A DNA stretch of 60,000 bases from Owenia fusiformis. Taxonomy: Eukaryota; Annelida; Polychaeta; Sabellida; Oweniidae. Location of the stretch: NCBI GenBank assembly GCA_903813345.2, contig CAIIXF020000001.1, positions 808,001-868,000 on the forward strand. Direction: 5' to 3'. This document shows positions 38,990-50,598 of this stretch, in pieces (positions within the stretch are counted from its first letter, which is position 1; each line of letters starts with the position of its first letter). A model generated the notes under the pieces. It did not search any database. It worked only from the letters and a program-made list of their open reading frames with translations, and was not told the origin of the DNA. The position numbers and the translations under genes are program-made.

Positions 38990-41900
38990 CTAACTTAGCC
39001 TACCCTTAAGGGAGGGGCAGGCATTTACACAGTGAGTGTCCTGGGCACAATAGAAGCATACTGTTGCTCCAGGAACTTTGGAGTTTGGATGTCTTTTGGT
39101 ACAATCAAATACTGAATGACTCCCAGAGTCACATATTTTACAGTATTTTCTTTTCAGTTTGGAATCAGGTTTCTTCTTTGTTATAGTTTGAGTCAGATTT
39201 CTGGCTAAAGCCTTTATCTTTTGTTCAACTATTTCCATCACATCACTCTCAGAAAGAGATAATGAGGTAGATGAGTTAACCTGAGCAGGAGTTGGAGTAG
39301 CACATATACCAGGGTCTTGGAAACTTTCAAGTCTATTCTTTCTTCCCCTGAAGAAAGCCTCATATTGTAAAGCCATGGTAAGAGCTTCATTGAGGGTTTT
39401 AGGGTTAGAAAAAGAAAGCTTGGATTCCAGTTCTTCATTATTCAAAGCATCAATGAAGGCCTGTGTAGCTAGGTCATCAATTGTCTTCTTTGACATGCTT
39501 GACATCCCAAAAGCTTGTCTTGACAATTTTCTTATATCATGGGCTAACTTTTCAAGAGGCTCATTATTTCCCCTGAACTTATGTTTAAGCTCGGCACGGG
39601 CATGGTTACTTTGTTCAGGGGGTTCATAGTTAATTTTCAGGACATTTATGATATTAGCTAAGGTTGGCAGGTCTTCATCATCCAAATCATCTAAAACATT
39701 GACAGCCTCTCCTTCAAGACTCCTCACCATAAAGATGGCAGATTCTTCATCTGTCCAACCATTTATGTTAGAGACAAGTCTAAATTGGATAAGAAAAGCT
39801 GAGAGACTGCACTTTCCATTGAAAAGTGGTGCTTTCATTTCCTTTCTAGAAAACGAATTACCTCTTCTTTGCTTTTCAACTCCAGTATAGGATTCCTGAT
39901 CAGATGTATTAGGACTGGATATAAACAGATCATTGGGTTTTTCAATCTGTCTGTAGAGACCAGGGGAACTTGGATTCACTTTTGATCTACTCATAACTGT
40001 AGATCTAAGGGTTGGAAAACTATTTTCCACAGCAGATTCATACTCATCAGAATTATTCATATAGTAAAATGGCCTTTGGCTTGTTTTTGTATGGTAAGAT
40101 GGGCATTTCATACTATATTCGACATTATCTGGGTCAGAAAAGTCAACAGCGGTTTCATATTCTGGAGAGGGGAATAGTGATTCAGCTTCAGAGGATCTAG
40201 TATAATCCTCATTTACCCTCTGTTTGAAGGAGAATTGTTGACAAGGTGTGTACCCATTACTAGCATCCTGGGCTGATATCTCATAGGAGGGCAAGGCACT
40301 TCTGTTATGGCCAGGTATTTGACCATCAAGCCATGAACGTGTCTCCAAATGTGAATCATATGTTTGATCAACACTTTTGGGTAGACAATATGGCTGTCTG
40401 CAATTGGCAGAAAACTCAGTGCTTTGAGATGATTTGTCTGATAAACTGAACATATCAGATTTATCAACAACTTGGATTTTGCAAGGAGGGGATTTACTAG
40501 ATTCACATAAAACTCCATCATTAGGCCTCTTTAAATCTTGTCTACAAAGGGTACTTTCGGGTTGATGCATACATTCATAACTTTTAGACTTAATGTCCGA
40601 GAATGGAACAGTCTGCTCAGTTAAAAATTCAGCATGTTTCAACTTGTTAGGTTCACTTAATTGAGTAATCTCTTTTGTTACTTTAGGGACATTTGGAAGC
40701 TGGAAATCCCTGTTGAGATCATACGACTCATCAAGTGATAGTGCCTCTTTAGGCAAACCTCTTGTGTATTTAAGGTCATTACACATTGAGAGTGGTATTC
40801 TATCAGATGGGATCAGTAAAGAGCTTTGCAAAGTCTGTTTTAACAGTTCACTCCAATATGCTTCCTGGAGCATGTCACTCTCATGAGGTACTGGTAGCAC
40901 CGGAGGAAGGGGTGGAACCTGGTAGTTGACTTGCACATCCTTTACTACTCCCATTTTGCTAGAATGACCTAACAAATCATAGTTTGGCTTTGTATAGTTA
41001 TCTTTTCTCTCTTGTTTGACATTAATTGGGGACTTCAGTGTCAAATCACGGGAATGAGAGAAATCTGGGGTCTTTGGTCTAAATCTGGGAATGTCAGTTA
41101 TTTTAATTGGGGGAAGTAAGGGTCTAAATGGAGAGGACTGAAATTTGTTTGGCCAGCTCTGTGGCTCACTTTTCTGATTCGCAGTTGGTAATAGAGGAGA
41201 AGTATGCATTGAATGTTTGCTTGGGTTTGAATCAGAAAAACTGCCATGACTTGCAGATCTTCCATGAGTAGAAACCTTTGTGGATGTCATTAAACCCTGT
41301 CCAGACTTTCTACCAGCTGTATGAGTAGATGCACTGGACGGCTTACCAGGGTAAGCATGAGGGTGTGTTTGGACATCTAAGGGTTTTCTAGATTGGAATG
41401 TTCCCCTTGTTGACAGTTTTTCCAATGGCTTTTGCAATTCAGAGGACTTTACAATTTGAGAATCACTTTTCCTTTCATACTTAGGGTGTAAAATTCTTTG
41501 ATCATTAGGCCCTAAATCCGTTTTTAAATAGGGGGCTAAACTGAGGGGTGAAAAAGCTTGTTTAGCAGTAGCTCCTGTTCCATAGGCTGGAAGAGGCTTT
41601 AAAGGAGATGTTTTGGATAGCATTCCCCCATAAGCACCTATCAGGGGTTCCCTTTCATGGAACCCAGGTGCACCAGTTATGGGGGGTTCATATGCCCCAC
41701 CTCTACTACTCACACTTTTTTCACCATTTTTTGAAAATACCAAATTCATGTCACTTTTTGGGTCTTTAGTCTCCTGCTTAACCATTTTAAGCAGGGGATT
41801 AAACAACCTACCCTTGGGAAGTTGTCTAGGCATATCTAACCGAAATTTAGGAATGCTCGTCAATTTGACAGGCGGAGAAACCTTAAAATATGGTCTCTTT

Positions 41901-42142
41901 AATTGGGGTGGTGTAGTTGCTGATGATTCAAGTGGAAGTGTATCGTCTTGAGCCAATTTCAACTCTTGTTCATTAAGGTGTTGATGGCCCAATACAACTT
42001 CAGAATCATCAAACCACCCGGGGACAATATTGTCAAAAGCTTCCGCCTGTGATTTTTGGCTAGATAAGGGTCTTTCAGTGGATTCGGACATGGCTAATGG
42101 GGTGCGCTTTGCGAGATTAAAGATGTCCGACTTTTCCGACAT
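38990..42142 (-). CDS. Gag-like protein of LTR retrotransposon, copy 1 (1,050 aa)
   Basis: Intact 1,050-codon frame. The C-terminal quarter is a retrotransposon Gag: a helical capsid-like region at about 765-935 (MKAPLFNGKCSLSAFLIQF ... GWTDEE ... RSLEGEA), then two CCHC zinc knuckles, C-x2-C-x4-H-x4-C, at about 997-1010 and 1028-1041 (CKICDSGSHSVFDC; CFYCAQDTHCVNAC). The first ~760 residues are Pro/Ser/Lys-rich and probably disordered, unlike any Gag I know. They contain a duplicated 37-residue module at 91-127 and 345-381, with core P-x-K-[LI]-T-x-I-P-[KR]-F-R, each ending in VKQE, a SUMO-consensus tetrapeptide. The protein stops after the second knuckle, without a protease fusion. It would package element RNA and form virus-like particles (inference from family). 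Confidence 0.92.
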   Translation of the reverse strand: MSEKSDIFNLAKRTPLAMSESTERPLSSQKSQAEAFDNIVPGWFDDSEVVLGHQHLNEQELKLAQDDTLPLESSATTPPQLKRPYFKVSPPVKLTSIPKFRLDMPRQLPKGRLFNPLLKMVKQETKDPKSDMNLVFSKNGEKSVSSRGGAYEPPITGAPGFHEREPLIGAYGGMLSKTSPLKPLPAYGTGATAKQAFSPLSLAPYLKTDLGPNDQRILHPKYERKSDSQIVKSSELQKPLEKLSTRGTFQSRKPLDVQTHPHAYPGKPSSASTHTAGRKSGQGLMTSTKVSTHGRSASHGSFSDSNPSKHSMHTSPLLPTANQKSEPQSWPNKFQSSPFRPLLPPIKITDIPRFRPKTPDFSHSRDLTLKSPINVKQERKDNYTKPNYDLLGHSSKMGVVKDVQVNYQVPPLPPVLPVPHESDMLQEAYWSELLKQTLQSSLLIPSDRIPLSMCNDLKYTRGLPKEALSLDESYDLNRDFQLPNVPKVTKEITQLSEPNKLKHAEFLTEQTVPFSDIKSKSYECMHQPESTLCRQDLKRPNDGVLCESSKSPPCKIQVVDKSDMFSLSDKSSQSTEFSANCRQPYCLPKSVDQTYDSHLETRSWLDGQIPGHNRSALPSYEISAQDASNGYTPCQQFSFKQRVNEDYTRSSEAESLFPSPEYETAVDFSDPDNVEYSMKCPSYHTKTSQRPFYYMNNSDEYESAVENSFPTLRSTVMSRSKVNPSSPGLYRQIEKPNDLFISSPNTSDQESYTGVEKQRRGNSFSRKEMKAPLFNGKCSLSAFLIQFRLVSNINGWTDEESAIFMVRSLEGEAVNVLDDLDDEDLPTLANIINVLKINYEPPEQSNHARAELKHKFRGNNEPLEKLAHDIRKLSRQAFGMSSMSKKTIDDLATQAFIDALNNEELESKLSFSNPKTLNEALTMALQYEAFFRGRKNRLESFQDPGICATPTPAQVNSSTSLSLSESDVMEIVEQKIKALARNLTQTITKKKPDSKLKRKYCKICDSGSHSVFDCTKRHPNSKVPGATVCFYCAQDTHCVNACPSLKGRLS

Positions 42143-42160
42143 TGTTGATTACAGTTAATG

Positions 42161-42934
42161 CACACACGGGAATTTCGCGTCATAATTATTCCTCCGCTTG
42201 GTGCGCTGTTGTGCATAGCAACGTCCTATGCAACGTGTATAAACATCGCGCGGACGTATAAGTACAACCCGTCAGTTTTTCATGTTTGCAATGAAATTTT
42301 CTATTCAGATAGGTGTTTTAAACTATGATTTTCTTTCATAATATATATTGTTAGATAGGCATGATACATATCATCGTGTTTCTAAAGAATTGCTTATTTT
42401 AATCCTGTTTATTTCAAGTTGATAGGTTCAATATTAGTAAAGTTACGGCTTCACTATGGAGGGGCAATTTCTTCGTAAACTAAAAACCGCATCGTCAGCA
42501 AAGATTTGACGAAAACACAACATTTTTTGCGCCGGTGGCATTTTTTCATTTATGGATGAATCTTTATCAAATTTGAAACATGTTTGAGCTAAATATACAA
42601 ATTGTGTCTTGGCCGAGGCGGAATTTTAAAATTCAAATTACAATTAGAGAAAAAATAGCTAACATGTGTCAAGTTTTACCGCTGATTTTCGAAAAAAATA
42701 TGATGTAATTCCTTATAGAGATGGAAGAAAACGAATTGTTTAAACTGCACAGGATAAAAATATATTAATCCAGATACATGTAAGCTTTATATACAAATCA
42801 TTACATACGTTAAAGGGCATCATCAACTACTAGAAAATCGTGTGTAAAGTTGGACAATATTTGACCCGAATTGACCGGCAAAATGGCCGCGCGCTCGCAA
42901 TAGGAATAATTATGACGCGAAATTCCCGGGTGTG
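42161..42934. mobile_element. 774-bp terminal-inverted-repeat insertion inside LTR element copy 1
   Basis: Starts CACACACGGGAATTTCGCG and ends with the reverse complement of CACACCCGGGAATTTCGCG. Terminal repeats are 33 bp with one mismatch. The second internal region lacks it and reads straight through TTAATGATCTCG, so the insertion is 776 bp: 774 bp plus a 2-bp TG duplication (42159-42160 / 42935-42936). The length difference of the two internal regions (5,763 versus 4,987) is exactly 776. No protein is encoded. It sits in the leader between gag and LTR 2. Superfamily not recognised. Confidence 0.88.
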
Positions 42935-43048
42935 TGATCTCGCTTTGAATATTAATGAGTGAAAATTAGCATAAACGTAAGTAATGGCGTTAAACTGGGC
43001 TTGGGTCAGTACGTCAAGTATTACATCACACCGCTAGGCCAACATTTC

Positions 43049-45611
43049 TGTCACGACCCTCGTGTGGTAGCGTGGTTTGAGGGTCGTAAACAGAATACAG
43101 TCTAAGAGTCAATAGTTTGATTTGAATCTTAATTAATTTAGTTTCGGGACAAGTTCAAGTAAAAGTTGAAATGTGTATCCCTTTCTAATTGAACAACATC
43201 CGTGTTCACAGTATCATAACATAATGGGATCAAATTGGGATAAATTTTGCGATGAAAATTTAGGGATAAATTCTGGGATAAATTTTCCGATGAAAATGTA
43301 GGGATAAATTAGGGATAAATTCTGGGATAAAAATAATTGGGATGAAGTGGGACAATTTCGGGATAACAGTTACGGGATAACAAAATCTGAATATAGACTA
43401 AGTAAGATTTGTCAGTTTTCAATGTAAGTTGTATGTCTCATAAAGGCGAATGGCAACAGACTCCAGATTCTGAATGTGCCCAGTGTTCAGTTGTATCAAA
43501 TAAGTATAATGTTAGGGTGTGAGTATAACCAGGTGGAAGTCCTAGCCACTTGAGGGCTACGATGGACTTCAAGCTGTATATTAAGCTCGCTGTTCACACT
43601 TAAGAACTAAAGTAGGGCCATTTCAAATCACAGCCTGTCAAACTCACTAGGGTGAATGAAATTCTCACTAATATTATCAATAAGACATGTAAGACAAGGG
43701 TTAAATAAGAAAGTAAGATCCTGGATTGTACTTTAGCTCTGCACTATTGCATAGTTTCTGGGGAAATATATGTATGACTTATTGCGAGTGATTGTTATTC
43801 AAAGAAGCCCTTAGCAAATATGAGCTAAGATAAAGCTTGTTGCTTGAATGTTAGTATCACTAAAGTCACCTGGAATTTAGTCGGAATCTATTTTGAATCC
43901 AGAATCTACTTCAGATAAAATGAGGGGGGGGGGATTTTCTAACATATATATAAAAAACAATCGAACACAACAAGTGATATTCTGTGGATTTTTATATAAT
44001 GTATAAAAACGACTCTATTTCTATTTATTAATCTACACAAACATTACACAATTCAGTACTGTCGAGATGGTATATCAAGTAAATAATCTCTCAAACCAAA
44101 CATGCATAAAACAGCACAGTTAATGGAAGTTCAGTTAAACAATTTGCAATAAAGCCTACAACGTGTCTTTTTCCAAAAATGTAACTCAACAGTGCAATTT
44201 TATATCATCCCTGGTGGGGTTGAAATCAGCTCTCTATACCACTCACATGAAAAGTAGATAATCATTTTGCCACTATCAGACTATGGTACAATTGGCAAAC
44301 AAATGGGAAACAGTATTTTAAAAGTATTCTAGTATCTATAATGAATTAGAATGTGATTAACATAGAATTAGACCAGACATGGAAAACTAGAAGGGGAGGG
44401 GGTGTCTTAAGTCCGAAAATGGGGTTCGAATGACAATGACCCTTAAAAGTACTTCAATGATGTTTGATAATGGTCCCATAAGCCCGGGATTTCACCTTTT
44501 AATTACCCAGAATTTAACATACAAATATACAAAGGAGTATTTCTAGTGTATCAATAAAATTTACCCTGTGAACAAACTAAATACAGTCCCAAATTGGATG
44601 GGGGGGGGGAATGTCGTATAGAGGTGTCTATGAACCCCAGGAATTTGCAGTTGACTCTGGTTTAGAGCAAGTTACATAGGTACGTAAAGACCGTAACTTT
44701 TCGTACACCTTGTCAAATATTCCTAAACGATTCCCTGTGGGGATGTTGTATAAAAGGTTTCAACGAACCCAGGGAACTTGCTTTCGACGCTGGTTAAAAA
44801 GTTACATAGGTTCTTTAAGACAAAAACTCTGCGGGTAACTTTGTGTTAACCTTGTCAAATGTTCCTTAACAATCCCTGGGACAATTTAAACATGGGATGT
44901 TCACAAGGCAAATAAATAAAATTAAGGAAAAAATCAAGTGTACAGATACTTCTTTTCAAAGACCAGAACTCTGCAAAAATACAATTAAATCAAGTCAATT
45001 ACCTTTACCAACTCGTACACCTAAGTTGGTTTACCTGAGGCAATATAAATATCCAATTTTAGTGACGATTTAATGTTTAAAATTCCACAAAATGTTTTCC
45101 ATGTCTGGCCGGCTTGAATTCGAATCATAAAAGCCCAGAAAAAGACAATTCACTTAAATCGTGCTTATTTACTTAAATCAAGCTTAATAAGCCTCACTTT
45201 GGATTTTGAAACAAACCCAGACAACTGCCCTTTCTAAAAAGTTTGTAACATAACATTAAAAATGAAACTGGGCCTACAACATTCACATTAAAGTCTTATT
45301 ATGAACAAAATATATATGTTGACATTAATCCTGTAAATAATATTACATTAAAATCACAAGAGAAGGTTAGTAAAAATAAATATAAATATAAATATAGAGT
45401 AAAATGATTAAACTCTAACCATACTTTAAGAGTATAGCCAAAGTAGAAATACTGACTACCCTTTTACAGAATTTAAATTATTTTATAACTCTTTAAATAT
45501 TGAGTAACTAAAAGCACAATTGATAAAGTGAAGAGCAAAAAGTTGAACAAAGTGACAATCCTTCAAGGCAATTCCATTACCATGCTCAAAGTAATCTGAA
45601 GGATCGTCACA
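43049..45611 (-). repeat. LTR 2 (central, shared), 2,563 bp
   Basis: Shares the diagnostic variants of LTR 3 (GGGTCGTAAAC, CATAACATAATGG, no 8-bp insertion) and differs from it mainly in one G run (10 versus 13). Confidence 0.92.
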
Positions 45612-47315
45612 CTGCTCCCTCTTTAAAAACAGTTCGTCCTCGAACTATGAAATTATAAAGATGAAAAATCATAAACAAACACATTACCTAAAATAAGCAT
45701 TTCACACATCATTTACAACATAGTACTTAGTAAAGGAATTGATAAACATATATACACAATAAAGTTTTAATGTATAATCAGTTTACTACTTAATAAACGT
45801 AAGTCTAAATCAAATACAATGTTAGTTTACACTTTTCTCGATTTCTCACCTGAAATACATAACATAAAAAGGCTTGCATAATCTAATAAACAATCACGTT
45901 TAATTACAAAAAAATGTCTCTAGCAGCATCAGTGTCTTTCATCTTTCTCTTGTAGGTCATGGTTCTTGTGAAGGGTTGAAGTAATATCCATACTTTCTGC
46001 ACTAAGTTTATCAAACATTCTTACCATCACATTCATTGATGATACAGTCATTGTCACTGGTTTCCCACTATAATAGGGGAATGTGTTTAGTATTTGGCAT
46101 GGTCTCTAGTACAATATAAAATTGAGATTGTCAGCCATTCTTTGTGTCCTTCCTCAAAATGCAGAGTCATCACAAAGCTGCAGAATCAATTCTCATACGT
46201 ATAGGGTACATGTCTCTGTTCATAAGCCTTAATTCCCAATATCGTCGCTTCATGGGGTACACCAAATAAGTCACGTTAATCGAACAGCAATCATGATAGT
46301 GTTCATCTGTTCAGATTACTTTTATATAGCATAGTGTACAATATTCATTAGGTTGAAGGTCATCACTTGGTTCATGCTGGGCTGGAATAAAAGTTTTACA
46401 GTCCTGGAAATAAGACTGGTTGTTCACATAGTACAATAATACATTTTGAATATCACACATGTGATATGAATTGGCCAAAAAATAAAGGGTTATCAAATGA
46501 AATTGAATCAATCAAACGTATCTTCAAGATATATCCTTTCACAAACAGTTTCCAATTGGAAGGATTCAGATAATATCTCATAACATTTGTACTGAGAATG
46601 ATTCAACTTCAGTCACCATTGCCCTTTTGGTACAAAGGCAGTTAGGGAGGCGAGGTAGGATTCAAACTTAATGGGCACATCCATTGCAGTGGATGGGGTC
46701 ACAAGCTGGGACAGTTGCTTGAAAGTGGAACTGGGGGTATGAGGGGAACCTACAGTCAGTAGTAGGGAAACACTTCAAAGAGGAAATGGACAGAGCTCTT
46801 GTCCATCGTGGCACTCACCCCCAGAGGGTCACAAGTTCGTCCACCTCATTTAAACAGAAGCAGGGACAAAACTATAATATTGCAATGTCCTTTGGATTTC
46901 AATAGACCTGTTCCTCAAAGCGTAAACAGGCTTCGTGTCTGTAAACATTGGTTGATCAGGCCAATGTTCACAATGAACCCCATTGCTTGAGTAAAGCAGG
47001 TCACTGGTAATCCAGAACATATCGACAATCAAATAATGCCCTGTCTGTGGTCATGTCATCACTACCACTGAGCATTGTAGTTTAAGCTTATCAGGAATCA
47101 AAGCTTCAACAGCTCAGGACATCTGGTAGACATAAGATGAGAAACATCAGGAATGGGACAGGAATGCTTCAGTAAAGAAAAATAAAATTAGTTTTTTTCT
47201 CTTACATTCACATCAAACACATATCGTTTCACCAGCCACTCTTTGGAAGGATATGATGTACCTGTGGTGGCTTGGACTTACTTTACAGATACATTCATGC
47301 AAGTTATCTTAAAAG

Positions 47316-50300
47316 CTAACTTAGCCTACCCTTAAGGGAGGGGCAGGCATTTACACAGTGAGTGTCCTGGGCACAATAGAAGCATACTGTTGCTCCAGGA
47401 ACTTTGGAGTTTGGATGTCTTTTGGTACAATCAAATACTGAATGACTCCCAGAGTCACATATTTTACAGTATTTTCTTTTCAGTTTGGAATCAGGTTTCT
47501 TCTTTGTTATAGTTTGAGTCAGATTTCTGGCTAAAGCCTTTATCTTTTGTTCAACTATTTCCATCACATCACTCTCAGAAAGAGATAATGAGGTAGATGA
47601 GTTAACCTGAGCAGGAGTTGGAGTAGCACATATACCAGGGTCTTGGAAACTTTCAAGTCTATTCTTTCTTCCCCTGAAGAAAGCCTCATATTGTAAAGCC
47701 ATGGTAAGAGCTTCATTGAGGGTTTTAGGGTTAGAAAAAGAAAGCTTGGATTCCAGTTCTTCATTATTCAAAGCATCAATGAAGGCCTGTGTAGCTAGGT
47801 CATCAATTGTCTTCTTTGACATGCTTGACATCCCAAAAGCTTGTCTTGACAATTTTCTTATATCATGGGCTAACTTTTCAAGAGGCTCATTATTTCCCCT
47901 GAACTTATGTTTAAGCTCGGCACGGGCATGGTTACTTTGTTCAGGGGGTTCATAGTTAATTTTCAGGACATTTATGATATTAGCTAAGGTTGGCAGGTCT
48001 TCATCATCCAAATCATCTAAAACATTGACAGCCTCTCCTTCAAGACTCCTCACCAAAAAGATGGCAGATTCTTCATCTGTCCAACCATTTATGTTAGAGA
48101 CAAGTCTAAATTGGATAAGAAAAGCTGAGAGACTGCACTTTCCATTGAAAAGTGGTGCTTTCATTTCCTTTCTAGAAAACGAATTACCTCTTCTTTGCTT
48201 TTCAACTCCAGTATAGGATTCCTGATCAGATGTATTAGGACTGGATATAAACAGATCATTGGGTTTTTCAATCTGTCTGTAGAGACCAGGGGAACTTGGA
48301 TTCACTTTTGATCTACTCATAACTGTAGATCTAAGGGTTGGAAAACTATTTTCCACAGCAGATTCATACTCATCAGAATTATTCATATAGTAAAATGGCC
48401 TTTGGCTTGTTTTTGTATGGTAAGATGGGCATTTCATACTATATTCGACATTATCTGGGTCAGAAAAGTCAACAGCGGTTTCATATTCTGGAGAGGGGAA
48501 TAGTGATTCAGCTTCAGAGGATCTAGTATAATCCTCATTTACCCTCTGTTTGAAGGAGAATTGTTGACAAGGTGTGTACCCATTACTAGCATCCTGGGCT
48601 GATATCTCATAGGAGGGCAAGGCACTTCTGTTATGGCCAGGTATTTGACCATCAAGCCATGAACGTGTCTCCAAATGTGAATCATATGTTTGATCAACAC
48701 TTTTGGGTAGACAATATGGCTGTCTGCAATTGGCAGAAAACTCAGTGCTTTGAGATGATTTGTCTGATAAACTGAACATATCAGATTTATCAACAACTTG
48801 GATTTTGCAAGGAGGGGATTTACTAGATTCACATAAAACTCCATCATTAGGCCTCTTTAAATCTTGTCTACAAAGGGTACTTTCGGGTTGATGCATACAT
48901 TCATAACTTTTAGACTTAATGTCCGAGAATGGAACAGTCTGCTCAGTTAAAAATTCAGCATGTTTCAACTTGTTAGGTTCACTTAATTGAGTAATCTCTT
49001 TTGTTACTTTAGGGACATTTGGAAGCTGGAAATCCCTGTTGAGATCATACGACTCATCAAGTGATAGTGCCTCTTTAGGCAAACCTCTTGTGTATTTAAG
49101 GTCATTACACATTGAGAGTGGTATTCTATCAGATGGGATCAGTAAAGAGCTTTGCAAAGTCTGTTTTAACAGTTCACTCCAATATGCTTCCTGGAGCATG
49201 TCACTCTCATGAGGTACTGGTAGCACCGGAGGAAGGGGTGGAACCTGGTAGTTGACTTGCACATCCTTTACTACTCCCATTTTGCTAGAATGACCTAACA
49301 AATCATAGTTTGGCTTTGTATAGTTATCTTTTCTCTCTTGTTTGACATTAATTGGGGACTTCAGTGTCAAATCACGGGAATGAGAGAAATCTGGGGTCTT
49401 TGGTCTAAATCTGGGAATGTCAGTTATTTTAATTGGGGGAAGTAAGGGTCTAAATGGAGAGGACTGAAATTTGTTTGGCCAGCTCTGTGGCTCACTTTTC
49501 TGATTCGCAGTTGGTAATAGAGGAGAAGTATGCATTGAATGTTTGCTTGGGTTTGAATCAGAAAAACTGCCATGACTTGCAGATCTTCCATGAGTAGAAA
49601 CCTTTGTGGATGTCATTAAACCCTGTCCAGACTTTCTACCAGCTGTATGAGTAGATGCACTGGACGGCTTACCAGGGTAAGCATGAGGGTGTGTTTGGAC
49701 ATCTAAGGGTTTTCTAGATTGGAATGTTCCCCTTGTTGACAGTTTTTCCAATGGCTTTTGCAATTCAGAGGACTTTACAATTTGAGAATCACTTTTCCTT
49801 TCATACTTAGGGTGTAAAATTCTTTGATCATTAGGCCCTAAATCCGTTTTTAAATAGGGGGCTAAACTGAGGGGTGAAAAAGCTTGTTTAGCAGTAGCTC
49901 CTGTTCCATAGGCTGGAAGAGGCTTTAAAGGAGATGTTTTGGATAGCATTCCCCCATAAGCACCTATCAGGGGTTCCCTTTCATGGAACCCAGGTGCACC
50001 AGTTATGGGGGGTTCATATGCCCCACCTCTACTACTCACACTTTTTTCACCATTTTTTGAAAATACCAAATTCATGTCACTTTTTGGGTCTTTAGTCTCC
50101 TGCTTAACCATTTTAAGCAGGGGATTAAACAACCTACCCTTGGGAAGTTGTCTAGGCATATCTAACCGAAATTTAGGAATGCTCGTCAATTTGACAGGCG
50201 GAGAAACCTTAAAATATGGTCTCTTTAATTGGGGTGGTGTAGTTGCTGATGATTCAAGTGGAAGTGTATCGTCTTGAGCCAATTTCAACTCTTGTTCATT

Positions 50301-50468
50301 AAGGTGTTGATGGCCCAATACAACTTCAGAATCATCAAACCACCCGGGGACAATATTGTCAAAAGCTTCCGCCTGTGATTTTTGGCTAGATAAGGGTCTT
50401 TCAGTGGATTCGGACATGGCTAATGGGGTGCGCTTTGCGAGATTAAAGATGTCCGACTTTTCCGACAT
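47316..50468 (-). CDS. Gag-like protein of LTR retrotransposon, copy 2 (1,050 aa)
   Basis: Same protein as the copy at 38990-42142, offset 8,326 bp. By translation they differ at one residue only, about position 804-805 (RSLEGEA preceded by FMV in copy 1 and FLV here, ATG versus TTG codon). The start ATG lies 130 nt from LTR 3, the 5' LTR in element orientation, and lacks the 774-bp insertion, so this copy keeps the uninterrupted leader and is the more plausible transcript source. Domain content and unusual N-terminus are as described for copy 1. Confidence 0.92.
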   Translation of the reverse strand: MSEKSDIFNLAKRTPLAMSESTERPLSSQKSQAEAFDNIVPGWFDDSEVVLGHQHLNEQELKLAQDDTLPLESSATTPPQLKRPYFKVSPPVKLTSIPKFRLDMPRQLPKGRLFNPLLKMVKQETKDPKSDMNLVFSKNGEKSVSSRGGAYEPPITGAPGFHEREPLIGAYGGMLSKTSPLKPLPAYGTGATAKQAFSPLSLAPYLKTDLGPNDQRILHPKYERKSDSQIVKSSELQKPLEKLSTRGTFQSRKPLDVQTHPHAYPGKPSSASTHTAGRKSGQGLMTSTKVSTHGRSASHGSFSDSNPSKHSMHTSPLLPTANQKSEPQSWPNKFQSSPFRPLLPPIKITDIPRFRPKTPDFSHSRDLTLKSPINVKQERKDNYTKPNYDLLGHSSKMGVVKDVQVNYQVPPLPPVLPVPHESDMLQEAYWSELLKQTLQSSLLIPSDRIPLSMCNDLKYTRGLPKEALSLDESYDLNRDFQLPNVPKVTKEITQLSEPNKLKHAEFLTEQTVPFSDIKSKSYECMHQPESTLCRQDLKRPNDGVLCESSKSPPCKIQVVDKSDMFSLSDKSSQSTEFSANCRQPYCLPKSVDQTYDSHLETRSWLDGQIPGHNRSALPSYEISAQDASNGYTPCQQFSFKQRVNEDYTRSSEAESLFPSPEYETAVDFSDPDNVEYSMKCPSYHTKTSQRPFYYMNNSDEYESAVENSFPTLRSTVMSRSKVNPSSPGLYRQIEKPNDLFISSPNTSDQESYTGVEKQRRGNSFSRKEMKAPLFNGKCSLSAFLIQFRLVSNINGWTDEESAIFLVRSLEGEAVNVLDDLDDEDLPTLANIINVLKINYEPPEQSNHARAELKHKFRGNNEPLEKLAHDIRKLSRQAFGMSSMSKKTIDDLATQAFIDALNNEELESKLSFSNPKTLNEALTMALQYEAFFRGRKNRLESFQDPGICATPTPAQVNSSTSLSLSESDVMEIVEQKIKALARNLTQTITKKKPDSKLKRKYCKICDSGSHSVFDCTKRHPNSKVPGATVCFYCAQDTHCVNACPSLKGRLS

Positions 50469-50598
50469 TGTTGATTACAGTTAATGATCTCGCTTTGAAT
50501 ATTAATGAGTGAAAATTAGCATAAACGTAAGTAATGGCGTTAAACTGGGCTTGGGTCAGTACGTCAAGTATTACATCACACCGCTAGGCCAACATTTC

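Noticed and set aside
39375-41951. Several 60-100-codon frames opposite or within the gag gene (also in the second copy)
   Set aside because: Shadows of a long coding frame with no homology.
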